Both the position numbers and the translations under genes were made by a program. A DNA stretch of 64,000 nt, taken from contig NZ_CAKZHV010000029.1 in assembly GCF_936927845.1 (NCBI RefSeq), forward strand, positions 34,364-98,363. The letters are read 5' to 3'. Source of the stretch: an uncultured Sphingomonas sp. (lineage in GTDB: Bacteria > Pseudomonadota > Alphaproteobacteria > Sphingomonadales > Sphingomonadaceae). Below the pieces are notes generated by a model, which made no database searches, had not been told where the DNA came from, and worked only from the letters and a program-made list of their open reading frames with translations. Position 1 is the first letter of the stretch. Every line of letters starts with the position of its first letter. Shown here piece after piece: positions 16,648 to 24,104 of the stretch.

Positions 16648-16995
16648 ATGTCGCATCTCCGCCATCAGATCGCGCTCGACGTCGGCGCGTCGTTCCTGCC
16701 CGCCAAGCGCCAGGCAATCGACGCCGCCGCCGCCAGTTTCGAATGCGTCGCCACGCTGTTGAAGGCCCGCCAGCGCGCGCGCTTCGCCCCCGATGAGGCG
16801 GGCGACGTCGTGGCACTGGCGGTCGAGGCCGCGAACGCATCCTATGCGGCGCAGGACGCGCTCTACCGCGTCCACGCGCGGCTGGCCGAATATCGTGCCG
16901 ACTGGCAGATCGCGCCGGGCGCCGTCGGTCCCGACGACACGGTCGAGCCAGAGCGGACCGCGCCCAAGCTGTCGCTCGCCGCGCACGCCGCCTGA
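16648..16995 (+). CDS. Small hypothetical protein in the LuxR-HTH cluster
   Basis: This 115-aa soluble protein is Ala-rich and predicted mostly helical (AKRQAIDAAAASFECVATLL, then VALAVEAANASYAAQDALYR). I do not recognise a family. The ATG at 16648 has GGGAG about 10 bases before it. It lies 45 bases after the membrane-anchored HTH gene and is probably co-transcribed with it. The genes around it give no clear function. Confidence 0.65.
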   Translation: MSHLRHQIALDVGASFLPAKRQAIDAAAASFECVATLLKARQRARFAPDEAGDVVALAVEAANASYAAQDALYRVHARLAEYRADWQIAPGAVGPDDTVEPERTAPKLSLAAHAA

Positions 16996-17064
16996 ACGTC
17001 GCCCGCGGGCGACGCGCGTATCGGGGCTTGACCCGAGCGCGGCCACGGTGATGGGACAGCATCG

Positions 17065-17514
17065 ATGCCGTGGTACGTCGCCTTGTTCTGGATCGTCAGC
17101 GCGTTGCTGGTCGTCGCCGCGTGGATACGCGGTGGATGGCCCGAGCGGGTGATCACGACCACGCTGCTGGTCGGCGTGATCGCGACCCGCATCGCGCGCT
17201 CGCCGCTGGCGATCCGCTACCACCACGTCGAATGGCGCATTCTGGTGATCGACCTGGTCACCTTCGCGATCTTCGTCTGGGTGGCCGTGAGATCGAACCG
17301 CCGATGGCCTCTCCTCGCCGCCGCGCTGCTGGTGCCCTCGTTGCTGGCGCATCTCGGGCGCCTGATCAATCCGACGTTTCACGCCAACGGTTACTCGATT
17401 GCGGGGCTGACGACCTATCTGCTGCTGCCGGTGATGGCGGCGGGGATCTGGCGCGCGCGAGCAACGAGGGAGACTGCGTCAGCGCGCGAACGCGGGAGTG
17501 CGCGCGGCAGTTAA
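17065..17514 (+). CDS. Small multi-spanning membrane protein
   Basis: This 149-aa protein has about four hydrophobic segments: ALFWIVSALLVVAAWI, VITTTLLVGVIAT, LVIDLVTFAIFVWVAV and a C-terminal pair around LLAAALLVPSLLAHL and TYLLLPVMAAGIW. The tail is basic and hydrophilic. Family and function are not recognised. The ribosome site before the ATG at 17065 is weak (GGGA). It sits between the small hypothetical gene and the RadC-like gene and overlaps or abuts the latter in another frame. Confidence 0.7.
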   Translation: MPWYVALFWIVSALLVVAAWIRGGWPERVITTTLLVGVIATRIARSPLAIRYHHVEWRILVIDLVTFAIFVWVAVRSNRRWPLLAAALLVPSLLAHLGRLINPTFHANGYSIAGLTTYLLLPVMAAGIWRARATRETASARERGSARGS

Positions 17515-17522
17515 GCTACATC

Positions 17523-18089
17523 CTGCGCGACCTGCCAGACGCGCAGCATGAAGCCTGGGCGCTCGCCGCCGAGTTCGAGACCGTGGCGGCGACGCTTGCC
17601 GCGACCCCGCACCGCATCCACGCGGTGGTGCGCGACGGCGCATCGGTCAGCGCCGCGCTCGCCTCCTTTGCCGAAACGCTGAGCGACGTACTGGAATGCC
17701 GGGTCGAGGATCGTCCGCTGGTGTCCGATTCGGTGGCGCTGCGCGACCTGCTCCACGCGCAGATGGCGTTCCTGCCGCGCGAGGAGGTACGCGCGCTGTT
17801 CCTCAATGCGCGCAACCGCCTGATCCGCTGCGAAGTGGCGGCGCGCGGGACGATCGATGCCTCCGCGATCCATGTGCGCGAGTTGATCCACCGCGCGCTC
17901 GACCTCGGCAGCACCGCGCTGATCCTGGCGCACAACCATCCCTCCGGCGATCCGACGCCGAGCGCGCACGACGTAACGCTGACCCGCGCGGTGATCGCCG
18001 CCGCCGCGCCGCTGCGCATCGCGGTGCACGATCACGTCATCGTGGCGCGTGGCGGGCAGGTCAGCCTGCGCGCGGCAGGGCTGATCTGA
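17523..18089 (+). CDS. RadC-like JAB-domain protein, short form, start unresolved
   Basis: The C-terminal two thirds match the RadC JAB/MPN metalloprotease-like fold: FLPREEVRALFLNARNRLI, then the metal site ALILAHNHPSGDPTPSAHD, ending in HDHVIVARGG. The metal-binding His-x-His-x10-Asp pattern is complete. Only a remnant of the N-terminal helix-hairpin-helix region is present. The recognisable similarity begins around 17520, yet no ATG, GTG or TTG occurs in frame from 17304 until the GTG at 17583; the coordinate given is the 5' limit of similarity. A GAGGGAGA ribosome-site-like run at 17466-17473 is followed by GTC, not a start codon. The role of RadC-family proteins is unsettled. Confidence 0.75.
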   Translation: MRDLPDAQHEAWALAAEFETVAATLAATPHRIHAVVRDGASVSAALASFAETLSDVLECRVEDRPLVSDSVALRDLLHAQMAFLPREEVRALFLNARNRLIRCEVAARGTIDASAIHVRELIHRALDLGSTALILAHNHPSGDPTPSAHDVTLTRAVIAAAAPLRIAVHDHVIVARGGQVSLRAAGLI

Positions 18090-18472
18090 TGCGCTGCAAC
18101 CGCGCGCTCGACGTCATGGTGGTCGAACAGATGCTCGATCCCGAATTGCCGCTCAGCCTGTACGAGCGGTTGCGCACCGCGATGACGGTGCGCTCGATCC
18201 CGCACGGTGCGCAGGCGCTGCGGTTGATCGAGGCGGGCGCCGCACCCGACATCATCGTCGTCGACCGCCGCGCACCGGGCGTCGATCTCGTCGCGATGCA
18301 ACGCCTGCTGGAGTTGCGCACCGACACGGCGCCGACGCGCGTGTCGTTCATCGACGCCGAACGCGCGCTGCTGTGCGCCGGCGACGCGGACGAGCCGATC
18401 GCGTTGCTCCACGATCTGGGCACGACACTCGACCGGCGCGACGAGGCGGACAGCGACGCGCACGATTGCTGA
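18089..18472 (+). CDS. Small receiver-like hypothetical protein
   Basis: The 127-aa protein starts with an ATG that overlaps the RadC stop (TGATG at 18087-18091), so translation is probably coupled. It opens LDVMVVEQMLDPELPLSLYE, and the stretch PDIIVVDRRAPGVDLVAMQ resembles the phospho-Asp strand of response-regulator receivers. The rest of the receiver signature, such as the paired acids after the first strand and the conserved Lys, is not clear. It may be a degenerate receiver or an unrelated small protein. No signal peptide or membrane segment is seen. Confidence 0.6.
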   Translation: MRCNRALDVMVVEQMLDPELPLSLYERLRTAMTVRSIPHGAQALRLIEAGAAPDIIVVDRRAPGVDLVAMQRLLELRTDTAPTRVSFIDAERALLCAGDADEPIALLHDLGTTLDRRDEADSDAHDC

Positions 18473-18603
18473 AGCGCGACTGGTTGGGCACCGTTGCTGC
18501 CCGACTGTAACGCTGCGTTGCAGCAAGAAAACGTCACGTCATGCTCATACAATGGTGGTCCAGCGCGGCTAGGCGTGGCGGGCACAGCAGGAGTTTGCCG
18601 TCG

Positions 18604-18822
18604 ATGCACGAACCCAACCCGCGCCACCGTAGCCTGATCGAGTCGCTTCGCGCGTCATTGCTGATGCTCGGGTTCGGGCTGAGCGTGCTCGCCTTCCTGA
18701 TCGCAATCGATCGCCCCGAATGGTTCCACCTGCGCCCGGCGACCGGAACCGCGGCGGCGATGGCGCACGCCGCCGCCCCGGCCGATCAAACGCGTACCGT
18801 GATGAGCCGGATCAGCGGCTGA
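18604..18822 (+). CDS. Small single-span membrane protein
   Basis: This 72-aa protein begins MHEPNPRHRSLIESLRASLL and has one hydrophobic segment (LLMLGFGLSVLAFLIAI), so it is likely a small inner-membrane protein with a short outer tail. AGGAG lies about 10 bases before the ATG at 18604. An imperfect inverted repeat around CTGTAACGC and GCGTTGCAG lies about 100 bases upstream (near 18505-18523). Function is unknown. Confidence 0.55.
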   Translation: MHEPNPRHRSLIESLRASLLMLGFGLSVLAFLIAIDRPEWFHLRPATGTAAAMAHAAAPADQTRTVMSRISG

Positions 18823-18857
18823 GAAGGTTCAGCGGCTGCGCCCGACCGCGCAGCCGC

Positions 18858-19337
18858 TCAATCCGCGGCGACGAGCCGGCGGAAGCGATCGATCGCACAA
18901 CTGGCGCCGCTGCGCGCGCGGATCACGTCGCGGCCGGCGCAGATCTTTCCGTCCTTGGTCGGCTTGAGATAGAAACCCGAGAAGAAGTTCATCGCCGGGC
19001 ATTCGTCGTCCAACTTGGCGCGAACGCGCTTGATGCCGTCCACGATCAGGTCGACGTCACTCTCACCGCCGATCGCGGCACCGGTCAGCGACTTCATCTC
19101 GACGCAGCGCGGCCCCTTCTTCTCGCGCCACACCGGCACCGCCACGCGGCTGCGCGCGGGCGAGACACGCGGGATGCGGATGATCAGCCGCTCGTGGATG
19201 GTCAGTTGCGCGAGCTCCTCGCCCATCCACGTCGGTGCGGTTTGCGCCGACACCAGCACGGGCGCCGCGACCGCGAGCAGCGCGGGCGCGAGCAATGTCG
19301 AACCGAGCGGCGAGGAAGAGCGGGCACGCGTGGACAT
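18858..19337 (-). CDS. Secreted hypothetical protein with Sec signal peptide
   Basis: This 159-aa protein has a clear export signal: a basic start MSTRARSSSPLG, a hydrophobic core LLAPALLAVAAPVL and a likely cut after VSAQ. The mature part contains HERLIIRIPRVSP, four cysteines and a C-terminal CAIDRFRRLVAAD, which suggests a periplasmic protein with disulfides. I do not recognise a family. The ATG at 19337 follows GAAGG. It is divergently transcribed from the FAD oxidase, with about 40-60 bases between the starts. Confidence 0.72.
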   Translation of the reverse strand: MSTRARSSSPLGSTLLAPALLAVAAPVLVSAQTAPTWMGEELAQLTIHERLIIRIPRVSPARSRVAVPVWREKKGPRCVEMKSLTGAAIGGESDVDLIVDGIKRVRAKLDDECPAMNFFSGFYLKPTKDGKICAGRDVIRARSGASCAIDRFRRLVAAD

Positions 19338-19399
19338 TGGTGCGCCTTCGTTGCGTTGGACCATTTGAACCTTCGATGAATTCGCCGCAAGACAAGCAC

Positions 19400-20824
19400 A
19401 TGACAGCAGCGTCCGACCGTCTCGTCGTCGACCTTTCCGCCCATCTGCCAGCGCGCGCGATCGTGACCGATGCCGACGCGATCGCACCGTGGCTGATCGA
19501 CTGGCGGCGGCGCTACCACGGCCGCGCCACGCTGCTGCTCGCGCCAGAGGATAGCGCGCAGGTGCAGCAGGTGGTGCGCGCCGCGCGCGCGCACGGCGTG
19601 CCACTCGTGCCACAGGGCGGCAACAGTTCGATGGTCGGCGGCGCGACCCCGCCCGCCGACGGCAGCGCCACGATCCTGTCGCTCAGACGCATGAAGCGGG
19701 TGCGGCGGCTCGACGCGGACGCCGGGCTGGCGGTGGTCGAGGCGGGCGTCATCCTGGCCGACCTGCACGAGGCAGCGCTGGCGGTCGGGCAGCGGTTCCC
19801 GCTGACACTCGGCGCGCGCGGCTCGGCGACCGTCGGGGGATTGGTGTCGACCAACGCGGGCGGGACGCAGGTGCTGCGGTTCGGCACGATGCGCGGGCTC
19901 GTCGCCGGGCTGGAGGCGGTGCTGCCCGACGGGTCGCTCCACGACGGACTGTCGCCGCTCAAGAAGGATAACCGCGGTTACGACCTCAACCAATTGCTGA
20001 TCGGCGCGGAGGGTACGCTCGGCATCGTCACGGCAGCCGCGCTGCGACTGGTGCCCGCGGTTGCGGCGCGCGCGGTCGCCTGGGTCGCGCTCGGCTCGCC
20101 CGACGACGCCTTGGTGCTGCTCAAGCGGTTCCAAGCGGCGAGCGACGCGGTGGAGAGTTTCGAGCTGTTGCCGGCGGAATCGCTCGACGCGGTGCTCGCC
20201 TATCTGCCGGATGCGCGCGCGCCGGTCGCGACCCGCGCGCCCTGGCACGTACTGGTCGAGGTGACCGCCCCCGTGTTAGCCGCCAGCCCCGCATCGATCG
20301 TCGAACGCGTGCTCGCCGCCGCGCTCGACGACGGCCTGATCGCCGATGCCACGATCGCGACGAGCGAGAAACAGGCCGAGGCATTCTGGCGGATGCGGGA
20401 ATCGATCTCGGACGCCGAACGCGCCACCGGACCGGCCGCGCAGCACGACATCTCGGTACCGGTCGAGGCGATGCCGCGCTTCATGGTGGAGGCGGCGGCA
20501 GCGTGCGAGGCACGCTTTCCCGGTACCCGCGCCTCCGGCTTCGGACATCTGGGCGACGGCAATGTCCACTTCCACGTCCGTGCACCCGCCGGCACCGACC
20601 CGGCGGATTGGTACGGCGCGCAGGTGCCCGTCGTCTCTGCCTTTGTCCACGATCTGGTGGTAGCAGCGGGCGGATCGATCTCGGCCGAGCACGGCATCGG
20701 CCAGATGAAGATCGCCGAACTCGCGCGACTGTCGTCACCCGCGCGGATCGGCGCATTGCGCGCGATCAAGCAGGCGTTCGACCCCGACTGGCTGTTCAAC
20801 CCGGGCAAGCTGATCGCGCGCTGA
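19400..20824 (+). CDS. FAD-linked oxidase of the D-lactate/D-2-hydroxyglutarate dehydrogenase family
   Basis: The 474-aa enzyme has a VAO-type FAD domain (VPLVPQGGNSSMVGGATP, then LTLGARGSATVGGLVSTNAGG, LLIGAEGTLGIVTAAAL) and a C-terminal substrate domain (GFGHLGDGNVHFHVR and SAEHGIGQMK). These motifs fit D-2-hydroxyacid dehydrogenases such as D-2-hydroxyglutarate or D-lactate dehydrogenase, which oxidise the hydroxyacid and reduce an electron carrier. In alphaproteobacteria D-2-hydroxyglutarate arises as a by-product of serine synthesis, but the exact substrate cannot be read here. The ATG at 19400 fits the family start; one at 19376 would add eight residues. Confidence 0.9.
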   Translation: MTAASDRLVVDLSAHLPARAIVTDADAIAPWLIDWRRRYHGRATLLLAPEDSAQVQQVVRAARAHGVPLVPQGGNSSMVGGATPPADGSATILSLRRMKRVRRLDADAGLAVVEAGVILADLHEAALAVGQRFPLTLGARGSATVGGLVSTNAGGTQVLRFGTMRGLVAGLEAVLPDGSLHDGLSPLKKDNRGYDLNQLLIGAEGTLGIVTAAALRLVPAVAARAVAWVALGSPDDALVLLKRFQAASDAVESFELLPAESLDAVLAYLPDARAPVATRAPWHVLVEVTAPVLAASPASIVERVLAAALDDGLIADATIATSEKQAEAFWRMRESISDAERATGPAAQHDISVPVEAMPRFMVEAAAACEARFPGTRASGFGHLGDGNVHFHVRAPAGTDPADWYGAQVPVVSAFVHDLVVAAGGSISAEHGIGQMKIAELARLSSPARIGALRAIKQAFDPDWLFNPGKLIAR

Positions 20825-20959
20825 ACGTCGCAGCGATTACGCGGTCGGCTCGAACGTGCTTGCGTGCGCCACCCGCACCGAATAACCCGCGAAAAAAGCA
20901 GGCCTGCGCGGGAACCTTTCGCGCGAATATCAAAACAAACACACCTGGAGACACGTTCA

Positions 20960-21727
20960 ATGGCCAGCGCGCCGCAGCTTCCGCTCTTCTACAATGGCCT
21001 GGAGCCGCTCTCGAGCGAGGCCCATGCGAACTACCGCATCCGCCCGGCGAACGTCGCGCCGTTCCTGGCGCAGCAGCACGCCGTGCCGTTGACCGTTGAG
21101 GAATTCCCGCTGGTGCAGCGTTTCATGCCGATCGTCTTCTCGGTCGGTGACGACGCGATCCCGATCGGACTGATGGGACTGAACGAGGGCGTCAACGTCT
21201 TCGTCGACGACGAGGGCAAGCTGCTGAGCGAGGATTTCTACGTTCCCGCCTACATCCGCCGCTACCCGTACATGCTCGCGCGGTTGAACCCCGACGCGCA
21301 GGAGCTGTCGCTGTGCTTCGACCCGACCTCCGACACGATCGGCCCGTTCGAGGACGGCGAGCCGATGTTCCAGGACGGCAAGCCGACCGAGATCGTGCAG
21401 AATGTCCTGCAGTTCACCGAAAGCTTCGAGCAGGCCGGCGCGCGCACCAGCCAGTTCATGAAGGAACTGCGCGAGCTGGACCTGTTGATGGACGGCGAAG
21501 TGTCGATCCAGCAGGAAGGCGTCGAGCAGCCGTTCGTGTATCGCGGTTTCCAGATGGTAAATGAGCAGAAGCTGGCCGAACTGCGCGGCGATCAATTGCG
21601 CAAGATTTCGCAGTCGGGCATGCTGCCGCTGCTCTACGCGCACCTCTTCTCGCTGGCGCTGATGCGTGAGATCTTCTCGCGTCAGGTGCGCCTCGGCAAG
21701 ATGCCGCAGCCCAACCTCTCGTTCTGA
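20960..21727 (+). CDS. SapC-family protein
   Basis: The 255-aa protein belongs to the SapC family, common in sphingomonads and caulobacters and often found near TonB-dependent receptors. It opens ASAPQLPLFYNGLEPLSSEA and has the family's FPIVFSVGDDAIPIGLMGL-like core (here PIVFSVGDDAIPIGLMGLN), AYIRRYPYMLARL and a hydrophobic C-terminal LPLLYAHLFSLALM. There is no signal peptide, so it is probably cytoplasmic. GGAG sits 9 bases before the ATG at 20960. The molecular function of the family is not settled. No TonB receptor is present here. Confidence 0.88.
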   Translation: MASAPQLPLFYNGLEPLSSEAHANYRIRPANVAPFLAQQHAVPLTVEEFPLVQRFMPIVFSVGDDAIPIGLMGLNEGVNVFVDDEGKLLSEDFYVPAYIRRYPYMLARLNPDAQELSLCFDPTSDTIGPFEDGEPMFQDGKPTEIVQNVLQFTESFEQAGARTSQFMKELRELDLLMDGEVSIQQEGVEQPFVYRGFQMVNEQKLAELRGDQLRKISQSGMLPLLYAHLFSLALMREIFSRQVRLGKMPQPNLSF

Positions 21728-21739
21728 TCGGACAACCCC

Positions 21740-22285
21740 ATGCGATCGACCACCGACACCGCCCGCTACTCGTCGGTGGCGATCGCATTCCACTGGACGA
21801 TCGCAGCGCTCGTCATCGCCAATCTGGTGATCGGCATCGGGCATGACGGCATCCCGGCGCTGCGCAGGCTGATGGGCGCGCACAAGGCGATCGGCATCAC
21901 CGTGCTCGCGCTCACCGCCGCGCGTTTCGCGTGGCGGTTGACGCATCGCCCGCCGCCCCTGCCCGCGGGCACGCCGGCGTGGGAACGCGGCAGCGCGCAC
22001 GCGACCCACTGGACGCTCTACCTGCTGATGATCGCGATGCCGCTCACCGGCTGGGCGATGGTGTCGGGGCCGGAGGCGAGCAGGCCGTTGAGCTGGTTCG
22101 GATTGTTCAACGTGCCGCTGCTGCCGATCGGGGCCGGCGCCGCCGACGCCGGGCACAGCGCGCACGGCGTGCTCGGCTGGCTGATGCTCGCGCTGGTGGT
22201 GCTGCACGTCACAGCGGCGCTGCGGCACCACCTGATCCTGCGCGACCATGTGTTGGCGCGGATGGCGCCCGCGCTACGCCGCTGA
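21740..22285 (+). CDS. Cytochrome b561-type membrane protein
   Basis: This 181-aa inner-membrane protein has four predicted helices and histidines positioned to bind two b hemes: FHWTIAALVIANLVIG, GAHKAIGITVLALTAARFAW, HATHWTLYLLMIAMPLTGW and HGVLGWLMLALVVLHVTAAL. Members move electrons between quinol and periplasmic acceptors or superoxide. It begins 12 bases after the SapC stop and may be co-transcribed. It is followed by a stretch with its own promoter, RNA-like hairpins and a terminator. Confidence 0.9.
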   Translation: MRSTTDTARYSSVAIAFHWTIAALVIANLVIGIGHDGIPALRRLMGAHKAIGITVLALTAARFAWRLTHRPPPLPAGTPAWERGSAHATHWTLYLLMIAMPLTGWAMVSGPEASRPLSWFGLFNVPLLPIGAGAADAGHSAHGVLGWLMLALVVLHVTAALRHHLILRDHVLARMAPALRR

Positions 22286-22333
22286 TCCTGCGACAAGGCG
22301 TGCGGCGGACACGGTGTTTTTCTCGCGCGTTGC

Positions 22334-22361
22334 TTGAAACCTTTGCCCCAGATCATATGTT
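22334..22361 (+). promoter_or_regulatory. Promoter of the small-RNA candidate
   Basis: TTGAAA (22334-22339), a 16-base spacer and TATGTT (22356-22361) are placed to start transcription near 22366-22369, right at the first hairpin of the RNA candidate. The -10 is a four-of-six match, so this is a moderate call. Confidence 0.5.
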
Positions 22362-22365
22362 CTTG

Positions 22366-22473
22366 AGCGTACGGTTCTTGTGTCCCCCCTTTCGCAAGGC
22401 CGTACGGCACATCTTCTGATGTGCCTCCTCCCTGAACCTCGGCCACCGTGCTTTCAGCACGGTGGCTTTTTTT
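22366..22473 (+). ncRNA. Candidate trans-acting small RNA with exposed anti-Shine-Dalgarno stretch
   Basis: About 108 bases between a promoter and a strong terminator contain no gene but three ordered structures. A long-range stem pairs 22368-22374 with 22400-22406, a hairpin has 8-bp arms 22406-22413 and 22418-22425, and the terminator hairpin ends the RNA. Between the last two lies an unpaired CCTCCTCCC (22424-22432), complementary to ribosome-binding sites. The layout resembles the alphaproteobacterial alpha-r8/suhB (MmgR) family as I remember it, but that assignment is inference. MmgR affects PHA granules in Sinorhizobium, and this window carries phaC and a phasin. Confidence 0.6.
22442..22473 (+). 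terminator. Strong intrinsic terminator
   Basis: A perfect 10-bp stem (22442-22451 with 22457-22466), a 5-base loop and seven T residues (22467-22473). It ends the small-RNA candidate and any read-through from cytochrome b561. The opposite strand lacks a T-run, so it works only on the plus strand. Confidence 0.92.
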
Positions 22474-23324
22474 CATTCCGCCGCTTGCGCGAAGTCGCTG
22501 CCGGCCGTCCCTATTCCCGTCAGCGCCTCGTCGCGCAACGCGTCGATGATCGCGCGCACCAGCGTGACCGTGCGCGCCAGGCCGGGCCCCGGCTGATCGA
22601 GCCGCGCGTCGAGGTACAGCGCGCGATCGATCTCGAGCTGGACACCATGGACCTGCTCGGACGGACGCGCGTGGCGTTCGAGGATGTACCCGCCCGCGTA
22701 CGGGCTGTTGAGCGCGTGCGCGAGCCCGGCACCCGCGATCTCGCTCTCGACCCGCTGGACGAAGCGCGCGGAGGCGGCCCGCCCGAAACGATCGCCCACC
22801 ACCACGCGCGTGCGCCCGCCCGGCAACGACGGCATCGAGTGGATGTCGAGCAATACCGCCACCCCGAACCGGTCGCGCGCGCGCGCCAGCGCTGCACCCA
22901 GCGCGTCGTGGTACGGCCGGTGATCGGCCGCGATCCGCGCCTCGACCTCGTCGGCGCCCAGCCGGCGGCGCCAGACATCGCCCGTCGCCACGGTCCGCCG
23001 CGGCACGATCCCCAACCCCGCGCGCACCTTCGCCGACAATGGCGAGCGGCGCGCGCCGTCGTCGAGCAGCGGATCGCGCTCGTGCTCGGCGCGGTTCAGG
23101 TCGATCCAGGCGCGCGGCGCATCCTGCAGCAGCAGCGTCTCGTCCAGGCGCGCGCCAAGTGCGACCGCGTCGACGTGGCGGTCCTCCAGCGCCGACAGTT
23201 GCGCGGTCGGCGCGCGCAACGCCGCCCCCATCCCCGCGGGATAATCGCGCCCGGCGTGCGGCACCGACAGCACCACCGGACTGTCGGGCACGATGCTGCC
23301 GATGATGCGGAACGATGCGGTCAT
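22473..23324 (-). CDS. N-formylglutamate amidohydrolase family protein
   Basis: The 283-aa protein matches the N-formylglutamate amidohydrolase family, zinc enzymes that release formate from N-formylglutamate, the last step of one histidine degradation route. Family features are VVLSVPHAGRDYP near the start, LEDRHVDAVALGARL, AWIDLNRAEHERDP, LLDIHSMPS and a C-terminal GVQLEIDRALYLD. No other histidine-utilisation gene is nearby, so it may act on another formyl or acyl amide. It is divergent from cpdR, a pairing I recall from other sphingomonads. Confidence 0.88.
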   Translation of the reverse strand: MTASFRIIGSIVPDSPVVLSVPHAGRDYPAGMGAALRAPTAQLSALEDRHVDAVALGARLDETLLLQDAPRAWIDLNRAEHERDPLLDDGARRSPLSAKVRAGLGIVPRRTVATGDVWRRRLGADEVEARIAADHRPYHDALGAALARARDRFGVAVLLDIHSMPSLPGGRTRVVVGDRFGRAASARFVQRVESEIAGAGLAHALNSPYAGGYILERHARPSEQVHGVQLEIDRALYLDARLDQPGPGLARTVTLVRAIIDALRDEALTGIGTAGSDFAQAAE

Positions 23325-23458
23325 GAAGCGTGAAGCGTATGGGAGCTTCGCCGCAGGGGCAACACCGCGTGCCGCATTGCGACAGCGTTCACCATTTCCG
23401 GCGGTGGAATGTTACCCCTCTTGCAGGCATAATCCCGCTCGTTCGATCGAGGGTGATG

Positions 23459-23836
23459 ATGATCAAGATTCTGCTGGCCGAAGACGACGCGGTGATGCGC
23501 GAATATCTGACGCGCGCGCTGGAAAAGTCGGGCTATTCGGTCAGCGCGGTCGATTGCGGCACCGCGGCGCTGCCGCTGCTGGAACAGGACACGTTCGACC
23601 TGCTGCTGACCGACATCGTGATGCCCGAAATGGACGGGATCGAGCTGGCGCAAAAAGCATCGGAGATGGTGCCGGACTTGCGCGTCATGTTCATCACCGG
23701 TTTCGCGGCGGTGACGCTGAAGGCCGGCAGCGCGATGCCGCACGCGCGCGTCCTGTCGAAACCGTTCCACCTGCGCGACCTCGTGCTGGAGGTTGATCGC
23801 CTGTTCAACGTCGACGCGTTGAATGAGTTGAATTGA
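23459..23836 (+). CDS. cpdR: CpdR, single-domain response regulator controlling ClpXP
   Basis: This 125-aa protein is one receiver domain with no output. It has the acidic pair in LLAEDDAVMREYL, the phospho-Asp in LLLTDIVMPEMDG and the Thr/Lys pair in MFITGFAA and VLSKPFHLRDL. In Caulobacter, unphosphorylated CpdR primes ClpXP for degradation of cell-cycle proteins, and it is phosphorylated through the CckA-ChpT relay. Adjacent ATGs lie at 23456 and 23459; the second has the better spacing from GAGGG. A CATAAT -10-like hexamer lies at 23428-23433. The tRNA-Val follows 43 bases downstream. Confidence 0.93.
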   Translation: MIKILLAEDDAVMREYLTRALEKSGYSVSAVDCGTAALPLLEQDTFDLLLTDIVMPEMDGIELAQKASEMVPDLRVMFITGFAAVTLKAGSAMPHARVLSKPFHLRDLVLEVDRLFNVDALNELN

Positions 23837-23879
23837 GTGCTTGCGCACGCCCACGACCCCCGCTAGAGGCGCTCACCTC

Positions 23880-23954
23880 GGGCGTGTAGCTCAGTGGTAG
23901 AGCACTGTGTTGACATCGCAGGGGTCGCAAGTTCAATCCTTGCCACGCCCACCA
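23880..23954 (+). tRNA. tRNA-Val (anticodon GAC), CCA encoded
   Basis: The cloverleaf is complete. The acceptor arm is GGGCGTG paired with CACGCCC (23944-23950), the D-arm is GCTCAGTGGTAGAGC, the anticodon loop is TTGACAT inside CTGTG/CGCAG, and the T-arm contains GTTCAATCC. The discriminator A is followed by genomic CCA (23952-23954). Anticodon GAC reads valine GUC and GUU codons. Confidence 0.97.
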
Positions 23955-23960
23955 TGAAAG

Positions 23961-23992
23961 ACCCGCTAGGCCGCAGGCTTAGCGGGTTTTTT
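23961..23992 (+). terminator. Intrinsic terminator after tRNA-Val
   Basis: Arms ACCCGCTA (23961-23968) and TAGCGGGT (23980-23987) enclose a smaller GCC/GGC stem and are followed by a T-run to 23992. It is placed 7 bases after the tRNA's CCA. Confidence 0.9.
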
Positions 23993-24104
23993 CGTGCTCG
24001 GACGGCGCGATCGTCGCACCGTATCGGCGTCGTCCCGCCGCGGCTTGCTAGGCGGCGCGGGCGTGTTAAGCCGGCGACACGCCTTCTGCGTTCCCGGAGT
24101 GATG

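Noticed and set aside
16414..17382. A 322-codon minus-strand frame across the 16648 and 17065 genes
   Set aside because: Composition is Arg/Gly/Asp/His-rich with no motif, whereas the plus strand has ribosome sites and clear membrane segments.
22442..22473. Possible bidirectional terminator serving the N-formylglutamate amidohydrolase gene as well
   Set aside because: On the minus strand the hairpin is not followed by a T-run.
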